DNA from: Nocardia takedensis NBRC 100417
GTDB lineage: Bacteria > Actinomycetota > Actinomycetes > Mycobacteriales > Mycobacteriaceae
NCBI RefSeq assembly: GCF_000308695.1
Contig: NZ_BAGG01000263.1
Location: 1-64,000 of the forward strand
Length of the DNA stretch: 64,000 nt
Direction of reading: 5' to 3'
Each line of letters opens with the position of its first letter. Positions within the stretch are counted from its first letter, which is position 1. Positions 51,099 through 60,519 of this stretch are shown piece by piece. The notes under the pieces are model-generated. The model did no database searches. It saw only the letters and a list, made by a program, of their open reading frames with translations, and was not told where the DNA came from. A program made the position numbers and the translations under genes.

Positions 51099-52160
51099 AT
51101 GACTTCTTCGATGGGGCGCCGGTACATGCTCGGCGGTGCGGTAGCGGCATCGACCGGTCTGGCCCTGGCCGCGCTACCGGTCGGCGAGTCCGGTCCCGCC
51201 ACGGCGCAGACACCGGGCTCCCCCGGATCGCATACCGACAACCGCTCGGGCGGGCACGGTGGTGTCAGCGGTCCGACCTTCCGCAAGGGATCGACGGTCG
51301 ACCACCGTCGCAACGGGTTCAACCCGACCGATGTCCTGCGCGACTTCGACTACGGCCGGACCACGACCCGACCCGACGGCCGGACGCTGCGCGAGTGGGA
51401 CGTCTTCGCCAGTGACGAGGACATCGAGATCGCGCCGGGTGTCCGATTCCCGGCGTGGACACTGAATTCGCGAATTCCCGGCCCCACCCTGCGTTGCCGG
51501 GAGGGTGATCTGCTGCGGGTGAATTTCACCAACGGGTCGAAGCATCCGCACACCCTGCATTTCCACGGTATCCACCCGGCCGAGATGGACGGTGTCCCCG
51601 ACGTCGGTCGCGGTGTCATCGCGCCGGGTGAGAGTTTCACCTACGAGTTCGACGCGACACCGTTCGGCCTGCACCTGTTCCACTGCCATGTAGGCCCTTT
51701 GGCCGAGCACATCGCGCGTGGTATGTACGGCACGTTCATCGTCGACCCGCCCCAGCCGCGCCCGGCCGCCGACGAGATGGTGATGGTCCAGCACGGCTAC
51801 AACACCACCTTCGACGGTGAGGGCAACCAGCTCTACGCGGTCAACGGCATCCCGTTCCACTACATGCACGAACCCATCCGTGTCACCCAGGGCGAGCTCG
51901 TGCGGATCTACCTGGTCAACGTGCTGGAATACGACCCGATCAACAGCTTCCACGTGCACGGGAACTTCTTCGACTACTACCCGACCGGAACCCGTTTGCA
52001 GCCTGCCGAATACACCGACACGATCGTGCAAGGGCAAGGCCAGCGCGGCATCTGCGAGCTGCGGTTCCCCCACCCGGGCCAGTACATGTTCCACGCCCAC
52101 AAGACCGAGTTCGCCGAACTCGGCTGGATGGGCATGTTCGAGGTGGTGGCGCGGTCATGA
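51099..52160 (+). CDS. Two-domain multicopper oxidase / nitrite reductase-like protein, exported
   Basis: 353 residues. The start has a Tat-like signal (SSMGRRYMLGGAVAAS). Copper motifs: HTLHFHGIHP, the type 1 site HLFHCHVGPLAEHIARGM, DPINSFHVHGNFFDYY and YMFHAHKTEF. Two cupredoxin domains with a type 1 centre in the first resemble NirK-type nitrite reductases and small two-domain laccases. It overlaps the ZIP transporter gene by ATGA, so its role is more likely metal oxidation than denitrification. Confidence 0.85.
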   Translation: MTSSMGRRYMLGGAVAASTGLALAALPVGESGPATAQTPGSPGSHTDNRSGGHGGVSGPTFRKGSTVDHRRNGFNPTDVLRDFDYGRTTTRPDGRTLREWDVFASDEDIEIAPGVRFPAWTLNSRIPGPTLRCREGDLLRVNFTNGSKHPHTLHFHGIHPAEMDGVPDVGRGVIAPGESFTYEFDATPFGLHLFHCHVGPLAEHIARGMYGTFIVDPPQPRPAADEMVMVQHGYNTTFDGEGNQLYAVNGIPFHYMHEPIRVTQGELVRIYLVNVLEYDPINSFHVHGNFFDYYPTGTRLQPAEYTDTIVQGQGQRGICELRFPHPGQYMFHAHKTEFAELGWMGMFEVVARS

Positions 52161-53341
52161 CCGACGCCACCTCCACCCCCGGCAAACCCTGGCTGCTCGG
52201 AGGGGCGGTCCTCGCGATCGTCGCTGCCGCGCTGACCGGGCTCGCCCTGCTGGGCGGGCGGTCGCTGCCCGAACGCTCCGGCCCGCCCGTGGAGCAGATC
52301 GCGGTCGAACACACCGTGCTCGAGGCGGGCACGATCGAATTGCGGGTGCGCAACACCGGACCCGACCAGGTCACGATCGCCCAGATCTTCGTCAACGACG
52401 CCTACGTCGACTTCACCGGGCCCACCGACCCGATCGGACGGCTCTCCTCGGCACGACTGCGGCTGGACTATCCCTGGCAGGACGGTCAGCCCTACACGGT
52501 CTCGATGCTCACCTCGACCGGGCTGGTGATCACCCACGACATCCCCGTCGCGGTCACCACCCCGCGCCCGGACGCCTCGTTCTTCGGATTGATGGCGCTG
52601 CTGGGCACCTACGTCGGCATCGTCCCGGTCGTGCTGGGCATGCTGTTCCTGCCCGTGCTGCGGGCCGCGGGCGGGCGCGTCGTGCGGGTGCTGCTCGCCG
52701 CGACGGTCGGTCTGCTGGGCTTCCTCGCTTGGGAAGGCATCCGTGAAGGATTCGAACTCGCCGAGCGCGGCGGCGGCGCGTTCGGCGGCACCGGCGTGGT
52801 CGTGCTCGGCGCGGGCCTGGCCTTCCTCGGCCTCACCGCGATCAACCAATGGCTGCACCACCGCCGACCCGATACCGACGGTGCCGCTGGTTCCGGGCTG
52901 AGGCTGGCGGTGATGATCGCGGTCGGGATCGGACTGCACAATCTCGGCGAAGGCTTGGCCATCGGATCCGCCTACGCCATCGGCGAACTCGCACTCGGCG
53001 CCTTCCTGGTCATCGGGTTCACCGTCCAGAACACCACCGAGGGCCTGGCCGTCGTCGCCCCGCTCACCCACCGCCGCCCCTCTGTCCCGGTCCTGCTCGG
53101 CCTCGGACTGATCGCCGGAGCCCCCGCCATCGCGGGCGCGGTCCTCGGCGCCACGGTCAACAACGCCGAACTCTCCGCGCTGCTCCTCGGCATCGGGGTC
53201 GGGGCCATCATCCAGGTCATCGTCCAGATCGCCCCCAGCCTGCGCGAACACCACCACGGCAGACCCAGCGCGCTCACCCTCGCCGGGATCGCCGCGGGGA
53301 TCCTGGTCATGTACGCCACCGGACTGCTGGTCACCGGATGA
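52157..53341 (+). CDS. ZIP-family metal transporter with extracytoplasmic N-terminal domain
   Basis: 394 residues. An N-terminal anchor is followed by a beta-rich domain (about 45-140) and then eight helices. The ZIP metal site is in GIGLHNLGEGLAIGSAY and FTVQNTTEGLAVVAPL, with His, Asn and Glu ligands. The family moves divalent metals into the cytoplasm. Coupling to an exported copper oxidase and a Rieske protein suggests oxidation state is linked to transport (iron, manganese or copper). Both junctions are four-base overlaps. Confidence 0.88.
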   Translation: MTDATSTPGKPWLLGGAVLAIVAAALTGLALLGGRSLPERSGPPVEQIAVEHTVLEAGTIELRVRNTGPDQVTIAQIFVNDAYVDFTGPTDPIGRLSSARLRLDYPWQDGQPYTVSMLTSTGLVITHDIPVAVTTPRPDASFFGLMALLGTYVGIVPVVLGMLFLPVLRAAGGRVVRVLLAATVGLLGFLAWEGIREGFELAERGGGAFGGTGVVVLGAGLAFLGLTAINQWLHHRRPDTDGAAGSGLRLAVMIAVGIGLHNLGEGLAIGSAYAIGELALGAFLVIGFTVQNTTEGLAVVAPLTHRRPSVPVLLGLGLIAGAPAIAGAVLGATVNNAELSALLLGIGVGAIIQVIVQIAPSLREHHHGRPSALTLAGIAAGILVMYATGLLVTG

Positions 53342-53736
53342 CCGAACACTCCCTGTGCGCGGGGTGCACCCGCCGCGCGATGCTGCTCACCGCCGGGGCG
53401 GTCGCGGCCGTCGCGGTCACCGGGTGCGCCGACAGCAACGCCGATCCCGAACCGCTGCGCATACCGGTGGCCGAGATCCCCGTCGGTGGCGGGCGCGTCT
53501 ACCCGCAGCAGAAAGTGGTCGTGACCCGACCCGCTCCCGGTGAGATCCACGTCTTCTCCGCGACCTGCCCGCACCAGGGCTGCCTCGTGAGCAAGGTCGA
53601 CGCCGTGGCCATCGAGTGCGCCTGCCACGGAAGCAGATTCAGCCCCACCGACGGATCGGTACTGCGCGGACCCGCCCGCGAGCCCCTGAGCGTCCGTACC
53701 GCCGCGGTCGAGGCCGGCGAGATCGTCGTGCGCTGA
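53338..53736 (+). CDS. Exported Rieske [2Fe-2S] protein
   Basis: 132 residues. Tat/lipoprotein-like signal: CTRRAMLLTAGAV then VTGC. The Rieske cluster motifs CPHQGC and CACHGSRF are complete, with Cys and His pairs to hold the 2Fe-2S cluster. It probably passes electrons outside the membrane, perhaps with the copper oxidase of the same operon. Last gene of the three-gene run. Confidence 0.9.
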   Translation: MTEHSLCAGCTRRAMLLTAGAVAAVAVTGCADSNADPEPLRIPVAEIPVGGGRVYPQQKVVVTRPAPGEIHVFSATCPHQGCLVSKVDAVAIECACHGSRFSPTDGSVLRGPAREPLSVRTAAVEAGEIVVR

Positions 53737-53843
53737 CCTCGCCGAGTCGGGCCGAGTGCGGACCTGTTCCGGAATAGGTGTGTTCATCGCGTCGGTGAGG
53801 ACAGATCGACGCTGGGCGGATCAGTGTTCGGCGGGGCCGTGGT

Positions 53844-55130
53844 TCAGGAGGTCAGGCCGGTTCGTCGGGCGAGCCAGGGTAGTTCGAGTCGCAGGGTGTT
53901 CGACCAGACGCGCCAGTCGTGTCCGCCGGGTGGTTGTCGGTAGCGGATCTGTGCGCCCGCGGCGGTGAGGGCCGTGGCGATGGTGCGTGATTCGGGGATC
54001 GTGTCGGTGTCCTGGTCGCCGACGGCGACGACACCGGCGGTGCGGGGGTAGGGGCGTGTGCGCAGCAGCGCGAGTGGGTCGGCGCGGGCGAAGGCCGCGG
54101 TGTCGCCGTCGAAGCCTTCTTCCAGGGTGCGGGTGGGGCTGCCGAGGCTGGGGCGGGATTCGCCGGACATGCTCAGGAAGGTCGGGTAGGTCTCGGGTGC
54201 GGTCAGCGCGAGCTGGATCGCGCAGGTCGCGCCGTAGGAGGCTCCCGCGACCGCCCACGCGGCGGGATCCGGGTCGACGGCGAGATTGGCACGGATCCAG
54301 TCGGGGACATCGACACCGAGGTAGGTGGCCGCGCGGGCTCGCCGCGTGTCGGCGCACAGGGGGTTGTTCCACAGTCCGCCCGTGCCGTCGGCGACGACCA
54401 CGATCGGGGCCAAGCCGCGATGGCGGGCGGCGAAGGTGTCCATCGTCGACACCAGGCTCCCGGACACGAGCCAGTCCTGCGGGGAGCCGGGCTGGCCGGG
54501 CAGCAGCACCAGGACCGGCAGCAGCGGGCGCGGGTCGGTGAAATATGCGGGAGGTAGATAGATTTCGGCGGTTCTGGCACGAAATCCCGAGCGGGTGCCG
54601 GGTATTCGCGCGTGGGTGATCCGTCCGGCGGCGGGCAGGTCCGGCGGCGGCTGCCATCGAGTCTCGACCGGGCCCTCGGTGCGGGGCAGCGACGCCGCGG
54701 AGGTGATCCGGTCGAAGGCGATCTCGCTGGGGTGGGGTGATCGGATCGCCGCGCGCAGAGTCGGATACGCCTGGAACTCGGTGTTGATCTGGTTCGCGCT
54801 CGCCGCGACCACGATCGTCGCGGCGAGCACGGTCAGCGTCCGGCCCCGTGGTCGCACGGGGATGCGGGTCGTGGCGAGAACGATCGCGAACACCGCGAAC
54901 CCGGACCAGAAGTAGGTCTCGGGTTCGAGGTCCTCGGCGGGGAACAGCTCCCACACATCGGTGACGAGCCGACCCGCCACCGCCGTGGAGGCGGCCGCGA
55001 TCACGAGGCAGCCTGTGACCGATACCCGGCGCGCGGGTACCGGTCGGACCAGCAACCACGCCAGGGCCGCCATCGCAACGACCGACAGGAGCGTCGGGAC
55101 GGGCCCGGCCAGCAACGGCAGGTCCAACAC
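53844..55130 (-). CDS. Membrane-anchored esterase (antigen 85/enterochelin esterase-like)
   Basis: 428 residues. About four membrane helices at the start (to about 125), then an esterase domain: YLPPAYFTDPRPLLPVLVLLPG, VVVADGTGGLWNNPLCADT, nucleophile elbow GASYGA and a C-terminal GGHDWRVW with the catalytic His. The same architecture occurs in many mycobacterial and nocardial cell-envelope proteins related to mycolyl esterases. GTG start at 55130. No operon partner. Substrate unknown. Confidence 0.82.
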   Translation of the reverse strand: MLDLPLLAGPVPTLLSVVAMAALAWLLVRPVPARRVSVTGCLVIAAASTAVAGRLVTDVWELFPAEDLEPETYFWSGFAVFAIVLATTRIPVRPRGRTLTVLAATIVVAASANQINTEFQAYPTLRAAIRSPHPSEIAFDRITSAASLPRTEGPVETRWQPPPDLPAAGRITHARIPGTRSGFRARTAEIYLPPAYFTDPRPLLPVLVLLPGQPGSPQDWLVSGSLVSTMDTFAARHRGLAPIVVVADGTGGLWNNPLCADTRRARAATYLGVDVPDWIRANLAVDPDPAAWAVAGASYGATCAIQLALTAPETYPTFLSMSGESRPSLGSPTRTLEEGFDGDTAAFARADPLALLRTRPYPRTAGVVAVGDQDTDTIPESRTIATALTAAGAQIRYRQPPGGHDWRVWSNTLRLELPWLARRTGLTS

Positions 55131-55252
55131 CGCACCGTCTCCGCGTCACACCGGCAGGGGCATCGTCCGCGCCGAGACCGCCTCGGACGGGGCAGCGCGC
55201 ACCCGCGTCGGGGGTGGTACGGGCCACGCCCGGCGTCGATGCATGCATCCGT

Positions 55253-57502
55253 TCACAGCGTGGCCGGTTGCGTGAGCGCGGGCGTGAACTCGGCGATGTC
55301 GGTGTCGCTGATGTGCAGCACGCGCGCGGAAGCGATGTCGAAGAACAGCCCGACCACTTCCAGCGCGCCGGTGCCGACCGCGGGCGCGACGGTGGGATGG
55401 CCGGTGCGCAGGGCGTGGACCCCGACGGCGACGTTGACCATGCCGAGCTGGTCGATCTCGTCGAATCCGGCCGCGGCGGCGGCGCGACCGACGGAGTGCC
55501 CGCCCAGGAACGCCTCGCGGGTGGTGGCGGCGTGGGTCAGCCACGTGGAGACGGGATCGGTTCGGGGGTGGTGTCCGGCGCCGGTGTCGGCCAGTGCCTT
55601 CATCGCGCCGCATCCGGAGTGACCGCACACGATGACGGTGTTGACTCCCAGTTCGGTGACGGCGAAGGTGAGCGCGGCTTCCAGGGAGGTGTCGAGTTCG
55701 TCGGGGGCGACGAGGTTTCCGACGTTACGAACGGTGAACAGGTCTCCGGGGCCGCTGCCGGTGATGACGTTCGGCACGATCCGCGAATCGGCGCAGGTCA
55801 GCAGCAGCGAGTGCGGCTGCTGACCTTCGCGCAGATCGTGGAGGTGTTCACGCAGCAGGGGGGCGTGGTGGCGGTGGTAGTGGTCGACACCGTCGATCAC
55901 CGGCGCCAGCGCGCCGCCGCGGTCCGGGTCGTGGCGCTGGCGCGCTTTCCAGGGTGCGAGCCCGCGGATCAGCGACGCGGCCGGGTGCCGTTGCGGGCTG
56001 CGCTGCGCCGCCGCGGCGAGCGCGGCCGAGCCGATCTCGTCGATGAGGACGATGCCGCCCGCGCCGCGATGGCGGCGCACCCATTCCCCGATCGCCTCGG
56101 CGACGGCGTGGTCGAGGAAGTCGGCGGTGATCTCGACGGTGACGTGGCTGTCGGCGGGCACGGCGGCCAGCACTCGGGTAAGGCGCGGCAGGGACAGGAA
56201 ACTGCACGTGCCCTCGATGGTCACCCGCCATCGGCGCGTGGGCAGTGTGCCCACCGGTTCGGCGTGCACCGACGCGCGCACCGAACGCCACAACACCAGG
56301 ACCACCGCGAGCAGCAACCCGAGCAGCACACCTTCGAGCAGGTTCAGCAACATGACCCCGGCGATGGTGGTGAGGTAGACCGGCAGGTCTCCGGTGCGCC
56401 GTGCCAGGCGGATGTGGGCGATCTTGATCAGCTGGATCCCGATGACGATCAGCAGCCCGGCCAGCGCGGATTTGGGGATCTGCTGCACGAGCCCGGCCAG
56501 CGCGAGGGAGAACACGAGGATCCACACCCCGTGCAGGATGGTGGAGGCGCGGGTCCGGGCGCCCGCGGTGACGTTGGTCGCCGAGCGCACGATCACCCCG
56601 GTGACCGGCAGTCCGCCCAGCATTCCCGAGACCATGTTGGCCGCGCCCTGGCCGATCATCTCCCGGTTCAGATCCGAGCGCGGCCCGGTGTGCATCTTGT
56701 CCACCGCCACCGCCGAGAGCAGGCTCTCCACGCTCGCGATGAGCGCCATCGTCAGCACACCGCCCAGGAACGCGCCCCACGCGCCGTCGGGCAGCGCGGG
56801 CACGGCGATCGCGTCGAGGATGGAACCGTCCATCACGACCCGTTCCACACCGAGGGGAAAGACCAGCGACACGACGGTGGCGCCGAGTACACCGACGAGC
56901 GCGGCGGGCACCCGCGACAGCGGCGCGGGCACGTATTTCCAGCCGAACAGCACCGCGACCACCGTCAGCCCCACCAGCAGGTCACCGCCGTGCAGCGACC
57001 CGAGTTGCTCGGGGAGCCGGGTGATGTTCTGCCACACCGAACTGCGCGAGGATCCACCGAGCAGGACGTGGACCTGTTGCAGCGCGATGATCGCGCCGAT
57101 TCCGGCGAGCATGGCGTGTACCACGACCGGTGAGATCGCCAGTGCCGCCCTGGCCACCCGGCTCAGGCCGAGCAGGATCTGCACCAGCCCGGCGGCCACG
57201 GTGATCGCGCAGGTCACCTTCCAGCCGAAACGCCCCACCAACTCGGCCACCACGACGGTGAGCCCCGCGGCGGGGCCGCTGGCCAGCAGCGGTGAGCCGC
57301 CGAGTAGCCCGGCCACGATGCCGCCGGCGGCCGCGGCGATGAGCCCGGCCATGACGGGGGCGTCCGAGGCGATCGCGATGCCCAGCGACAGCGGCAACGC
57401 GACGAGGAACACCACGATCGAGGCGGGCAGATCGTGGCGCGCGACCGCGCGGAGGCGGTCGAGGGTGTGAGCGGGCATGCCGGCGGAGGGGTCTGTGGAC
57501 AT
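55253..57502 (-). CDS. SulP-family anion transporter fused to a beta-carbonic anhydrase
   Basis: 749 residues. Residues 1-410 are a SulP permease (VALPLSLGIAIASDAPVMAGLIAA, GPAAGLTVVVAELVG), then a STAS-like segment to about 520, then a beta-carbonic anhydrase with zinc ligands in CADSR (Cys570, Asp572) and CGHSGC (His628, Cys631). Such fusions are thought to import bicarbonate and convert it on entry. The ATG at 57502 lies six bases after AAGG. A perfect BlaI-like palindrome lies 176 bases upstream. Confidence 0.9.
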   Translation of the reverse strand: MSTDPSAGMPAHTLDRLRAVARHDLPASIVVFLVALPLSLGIAIASDAPVMAGLIAAAAGGIVAGLLGGSPLLASGPAAGLTVVVAELVGRFGWKVTCAITVAAGLVQILLGLSRVARAALAISPVVVHAMLAGIGAIIALQQVHVLLGGSSRSSVWQNITRLPEQLGSLHGGDLLVGLTVVAVLFGWKYVPAPLSRVPAALVGVLGATVVSLVFPLGVERVVMDGSILDAIAVPALPDGAWGAFLGGVLTMALIASVESLLSAVAVDKMHTGPRSDLNREMIGQGAANMVSGMLGGLPVTGVIVRSATNVTAGARTRASTILHGVWILVFSLALAGLVQQIPKSALAGLLIVIGIQLIKIAHIRLARRTGDLPVYLTTIAGVMLLNLLEGVLLGLLLAVVLVLWRSVRASVHAEPVGTLPTRRWRVTIEGTCSFLSLPRLTRVLAAVPADSHVTVEITADFLDHAVAEAIGEWVRRHRGAGGIVLIDEIGSAALAAAAQRSPQRHPAASLIRGLAPWKARQRHDPDRGGALAPVIDGVDHYHRHHAPLLREHLHDLREGQQPHSLLLTCADSRIVPNVITGSGPGDLFTVRNVGNLVAPDELDTSLEAALTFAVTELGVNTVIVCGHSGCGAMKALADTGAGHHPRTDPVSTWLTHAATTREAFLGGHSVGRAAAAAGFDEIDQLGMVNVAVGVHALRTGHPTVAPAVGTGALEVVGLFFDIASARVLHISDTDIAEFTPALTQPATL

Positions 57503-57677
57503 GGGCATCCTTGTCGAGTTCGAGACCCGTGCCCCGGCAGGCACGAAAAGGGAAGGGACCGATGTGGACTCGAGCGTCGCGGTGACCGCTCGGCACGGCG
57601 CGACTCTACGGACCTATCGTCGGCAACGACAGTGACCGCAGTCACAGATCACGGCATTTATCAGCGGATTCTCAGAG

Positions 57678-57700
57678 AAATACTATGTCACATAGTATTT
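57678..57700. promoter_or_regulatory. BlaI-type operator, site 1
   Basis: Ten-base arms AAATACTATG and CATAGTATTT around TCA, a perfect palindrome, between the SulP fusion gene and the CDF gene end. The core ACTATG-NNN-CATAGT is repeated upstream of copC and near the end of the window. Confidence 0.7.
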
Positions 57701-57747
57701 CGGTGCGGCGTGGATCGGCGCGGTGATGCCGTGTCGAGACATCGGAT

Positions 57748-58662
57748 TCACCACGAGATCTCCTCGCAGTGCTTGCGGGCGGCCTCGGGTTCGATCTGGA
57801 TGGTGGCGTGCGCGAGCCCGAACTGGTGGGACAGCAGTTGCTGCGCTTGCCCCAACACCGCGGCGGGGTCGGCGTCGGAGGCGGCCGTGAGGTGGACCGA
57901 GGCGACTTCCATGCCGCTGGTGACCGTCCAGACGTGCAGGTCGTGGGCGTCGCGGACGCCGGGCAGCGCGGTCAGCGCCAGGGTGATCGCGTCGATGTCG
58001 AGGGCCTCGGGGGCGTGCTGGAGCAGGATCCTGACCGCTTGGCGTCCCAGGTTGAACGCGCGCGGCAGCACGAACAGCGCGATCGCCACGCCGATGGCCG
58101 GGTCGGCGTAGCGCCAGCCGAACACCAGGGTGACGATGCCGCTGGCCAGCACGCCGATGGAGCCGAGCATGTCGGACATGACCTCAAGGTAGGCGCCGCG
58201 CACGTTGAGGCTCTCCTTGGCTCCCGAGCGCAGCAACAGGAAGGCCGCCACGTTCATCGCCAGGCCGACCAGCGCGACGATGGTCACCGGCAGTCCGGGG
58301 ACCTCGGGCGGGGACTGGAAGCGTTCGATCGCCTCGTAGCCGACCCATCCCGCGACCGCGAACAGCAGGACCGCGTTGAGCAGCGCGGCGAAGACCTCGA
58401 CGCGGTGCAGGCCGAAGGTGCGGTCGGGCCGTGCCGTGGCGCGCTGGGCGGCCATGATCGCGGCCAGGGCCATCAGGATGCCGAACACGTCGGTGAACAC
58501 GTGCGCCGAATCCGACAGCAGCGCCAGCGACGAGGTCGTCAACCCGACGGCCACCTGCGCGACGACCGTGACCAGGCCCAGGCCGGCCGCGATCCACAGT
58601 TTGCCGACGTGGCGGCTGGACGCGCTGGCCCCGGCCGGTGCGTGTGAGTGTTGATGTCCCAT
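57748..58662 (-). CDS. CDF-family cation efflux transporter
   Basis: 304 residues. A short His-containing start (MGHQHSHAPAG), six membrane helices, the HVFTD metal site and HDLHVWTVTSG in the C-terminal domain. It exports zinc, cadmium or cobalt in exchange for protons. GGAGG lies nine bases before the ATG, and an AT-rich promoter with a dyad is seen just upstream. A full-length paralogue of the frameshifted CDF gene at 49847-50834. Confidence 0.92.
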   Translation of the reverse strand: MGHQHSHAPAGASASSRHVGKLWIAAGLGLVTVVAQVAVGLTTSSLALLSDSAHVFTDVFGILMALAAIMAAQRATARPDRTFGLHRVEVFAALLNAVLLFAVAGWVGYEAIERFQSPPEVPGLPVTIVALVGLAMNVAAFLLLRSGAKESLNVRGAYLEVMSDMLGSIGVLASGIVTLVFGWRYADPAIGVAIALFVLPRAFNLGRQAVRILLQHAPEALDIDAITLALTALPGVRDAHDLHVWTVTSGMEVASVHLTAASDADPAAVLGQAQQLLSHQFGLAHATIQIEPEAARKHCEEISW

Positions 58663-58681
58663 CGTTGTGAACCTCCCAGCT

Positions 58682-58709
58682 ATAATATAGTCACATTCGC
58701 ATATGACAA
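58682..58709 (-). promoter_or_regulatory. Promoter of the CDF gene with SmtB-like dyad
   Basis: On the minus strand -35 TTGTCA and -10 TATTAT are 16 bases apart. The spacer region holds the dyad TCATAT-GCGA-ATGTGA (58691-58706), suited to an ArsR/SmtB-type zinc repressor. The ATG follows about 20 bases later. Confidence 0.5.
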
Positions 58710-58743
58710 AGTATCGGGTGTGATCTTCCGTGTCGCGCGGGGG

Positions 58744-59745
58744 TCATCGGTCGCGGGGCGCGGCGTGCGCGGTGGCCGCGGGCGCGCCGGGCGGTGTCCG
58801 CCCGTGCAGGTGGCGCAGGTAGTCGTTGTAGGCGAGCAGTTCGGGGTCCTCGCTGGTGGTGTAGCGCTCGGCGACGGTGTTGGCGCGGTGTTCGTCGCGA
58901 TGCCAGCGGATCGCGAAGATCGTGACGACGATCAGCGCCACCGGTTCGCCGTAGGACCAGGCCAGAGCGCCCGCGGCGTTCTGATCGGCCAGGGGGTCGA
59001 TGCTCCAGCGCGGTGGTGGTGTCGCGAACAGGGTGATCATCGGCGAGGTCGCCATCATGAGCACGACGCCGAGGAAGACGTGCAGCGGCATTTCGACGAA
59101 GATGTCGAAGAACCGGCCGAGGTTGGTCCGGCGGATCGGCAGCGGGCCGGTGGACAGGACCGGGACGATGAACAGCAAGCCGCTGGCCAGGAAGAACACC
59201 TCGAGGCCGAGATGGCCGACCGCACTGGCACCGAGGATGTCCATGAGCGGGGTGAGATAGAGCCCGTAGTAGCCGACCAGGAATACCGGGATGGTGCAGG
59301 CCGGATGCAGCGCCGCGCGCGCGAGGCGGCTGCGCAGTCCCCCCAGTGCCAGGCTCAGCAGGATCCGGCCACCGCCGTGGTGGGCGGCCGAGCGCAGCAG
59401 CAGCACTCCGGGGCTGCCGAGGACCCACAGCGGCGGTATCAGGATCGACAGGGTCAGATGCTGGAACATCCACACGCTGAACAGCCGGTACCCGTACCCC
59501 TCGATCCCCAGGCCGGTGACCGCGACGAGGATCGCGCATCCGGTCGTGAACGACACGGTGCGCCACCACGGCCACCGCCGCCCCGCGCGCCGCACCCGGA
59601 CCACACCCCACCCGTAGCAGGCCGCGAGCACGAGCCCGGTCACCGGCAGGACCGGGACCGGCTGCGGGGCCCAGCCGAGAAAGGCCGTCAGCGACGGCGC
59701 GGCCTCGGGCAGGTGGACCGCGGTGGCCAGGGCCGTGAGCGGCAT
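58744..59745 (-). CDS. CtaG-like membrane protein (cytochrome oxidase assembly / copper family)
   Basis: 333 residues, about nine membrane helices. Family features: HPACTIPVFLVGYYGLYLTPLMD, VSFTTGCAILVAVTGLGIEGYG, MFQHLTLSILIPPLW and PLHVFLGVVLMMATSPMI, with His and Met in helices. CtaG of the caa3 type aids copper delivery to cytochrome oxidase. In actinomycetes the family is often joined with CopC/CopD proteins. It starts five bases before the stop of copC, so the two form one transcript. Confidence 0.86.
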   Translation of the reverse strand: MPLTALATAVHLPEAAPSLTAFLGWAPQPVPVLPVTGLVLAACYGWGVVRVRRAGRRWPWWRTVSFTTGCAILVAVTGLGIEGYGYRLFSVWMFQHLTLSILIPPLWVLGSPGVLLLRSAAHHGGGRILLSLALGGLRSRLARAALHPACTIPVFLVGYYGLYLTPLMDILGASAVGHLGLEVFFLASGLLFIVPVLSTGPLPIRRTNLGRFFDIFVEMPLHVFLGVVLMMATSPMITLFATPPPRWSIDPLADQNAAGALAWSYGEPVALIVVTIFAIRWHRDEHRANTVAERYTTSEDPELLAYNDYLRHLHGRTPPGAPAATAHAAPRDR

Positions 59746-59749
59746 CGGC

Positions 59750-60316
59750 TTATCGGTCGCGGGGCTTGGGTCGCCCGCCTCGCAGGACCACGGCCAGCCC
59801 CGCCGCGATCAGCACGCCCGCCAACGCCAGCACCCACAGGATCGGGAACCCGGTGTCGGTGTCGGTCTTCGTGTCCGCGGTCGCCGGGGCGGGGGGTGGG
59901 GCGGCGGCGGTGTCGAGCGCGGCGGCGCCCGCCGAGGGCGAGGGCGCGGCGAGCGCGGTGACGGTGAAACCGTAGGAGCCGGTGATCGGGTGTCCGTCGG
60001 CCGAGACCACCCGGTAGCCGACGGTGAACTGCCCGGCGGGCAGTCCCGGCCGCAGTGTGGCGCGCACCGTGGGCCCGTCGACGGTCACGCCCTGCGCGAC
60101 CCACTGCTCGTCGGCCGGCCCGCCCATCACCGACACCGTGGCGAACTGCTGGGCGATGCGCTGGTTGAACGTCAGCGTCACCGCTGTCGGCGTCGTGTCC
60201 AGGACCGCGCTGGGGGCCGGGTCGGAGCCCTCCAGCTCACTGTGGGCCGAAGCGGTGGCGCCTGTGGATGCCAGCGCGGCCGCGATCAGCGCGACTGCCG
60301 TCGCTGTTCGAATCAT
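59750..60316 (-). CDS. copC: CopC-domain copper-binding protein, membrane anchored
   Basis: 188 residues. Signal peptide (1-24) followed by His25, which becomes the N-terminal Cu(II) ligand of CopC after cleavage (HSELEGSDPAP). The fold pattern VTLTFNQRI, FTVGYRVVSADGHPITGSYGFTV is complete. A Pro/Ala-rich linker leads to one C-terminal membrane helix. Upstream, 46 bases from the start, is BlaI-type site 2, so it should be controlled by the BlaI/M56 pair that is divergent from it. Confidence 0.9.
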   Translation of the reverse strand: MIRTATAVALIAAALASTGATASAHSELEGSDPAPSAVLDTTPTAVTLTFNQRIAQQFATVSVMGGPADEQWVAQGVTVDGPTVRATLRPGLPAGQFTVGYRVVSADGHPITGSYGFTVTALAAPSPSAGAAALDTAAAPPPAPATADTKTDTDTGFPILWVLALAGVLIAAGLAVVLRGGRPKPRDR

Positions 60317-60361
60317 CCGATCCTCCTCGACCGGCGGGTCCGGTCGGCGCCCGCCACCTAA

Positions 60362-60380
60362 ATACTATGCAACATAGTAT
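60362..60380. promoter_or_regulatory. BlaI-type operator, site 2
   Basis: ATACTATG-CAA-CATAGTAT in the gap between copC and the divergent blaI gene. Its arms and spacer match site 1. Position suits control of both genes. Confidence 0.72.
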
Positions 60381-60519
60381 CTGGGGTTCGGTGCCGCGGG
60401 TTGCGGCCCCGACCGCGACGCGGGTGGCGGGGTCGCGTGGAGGTCGGCGACGGTGTGCGGTGCCGGTCGCGGGCGGCGTGGTGCGGCACAATCGGGACGG
60501 GGAGAACGCGAGGAGAGCG

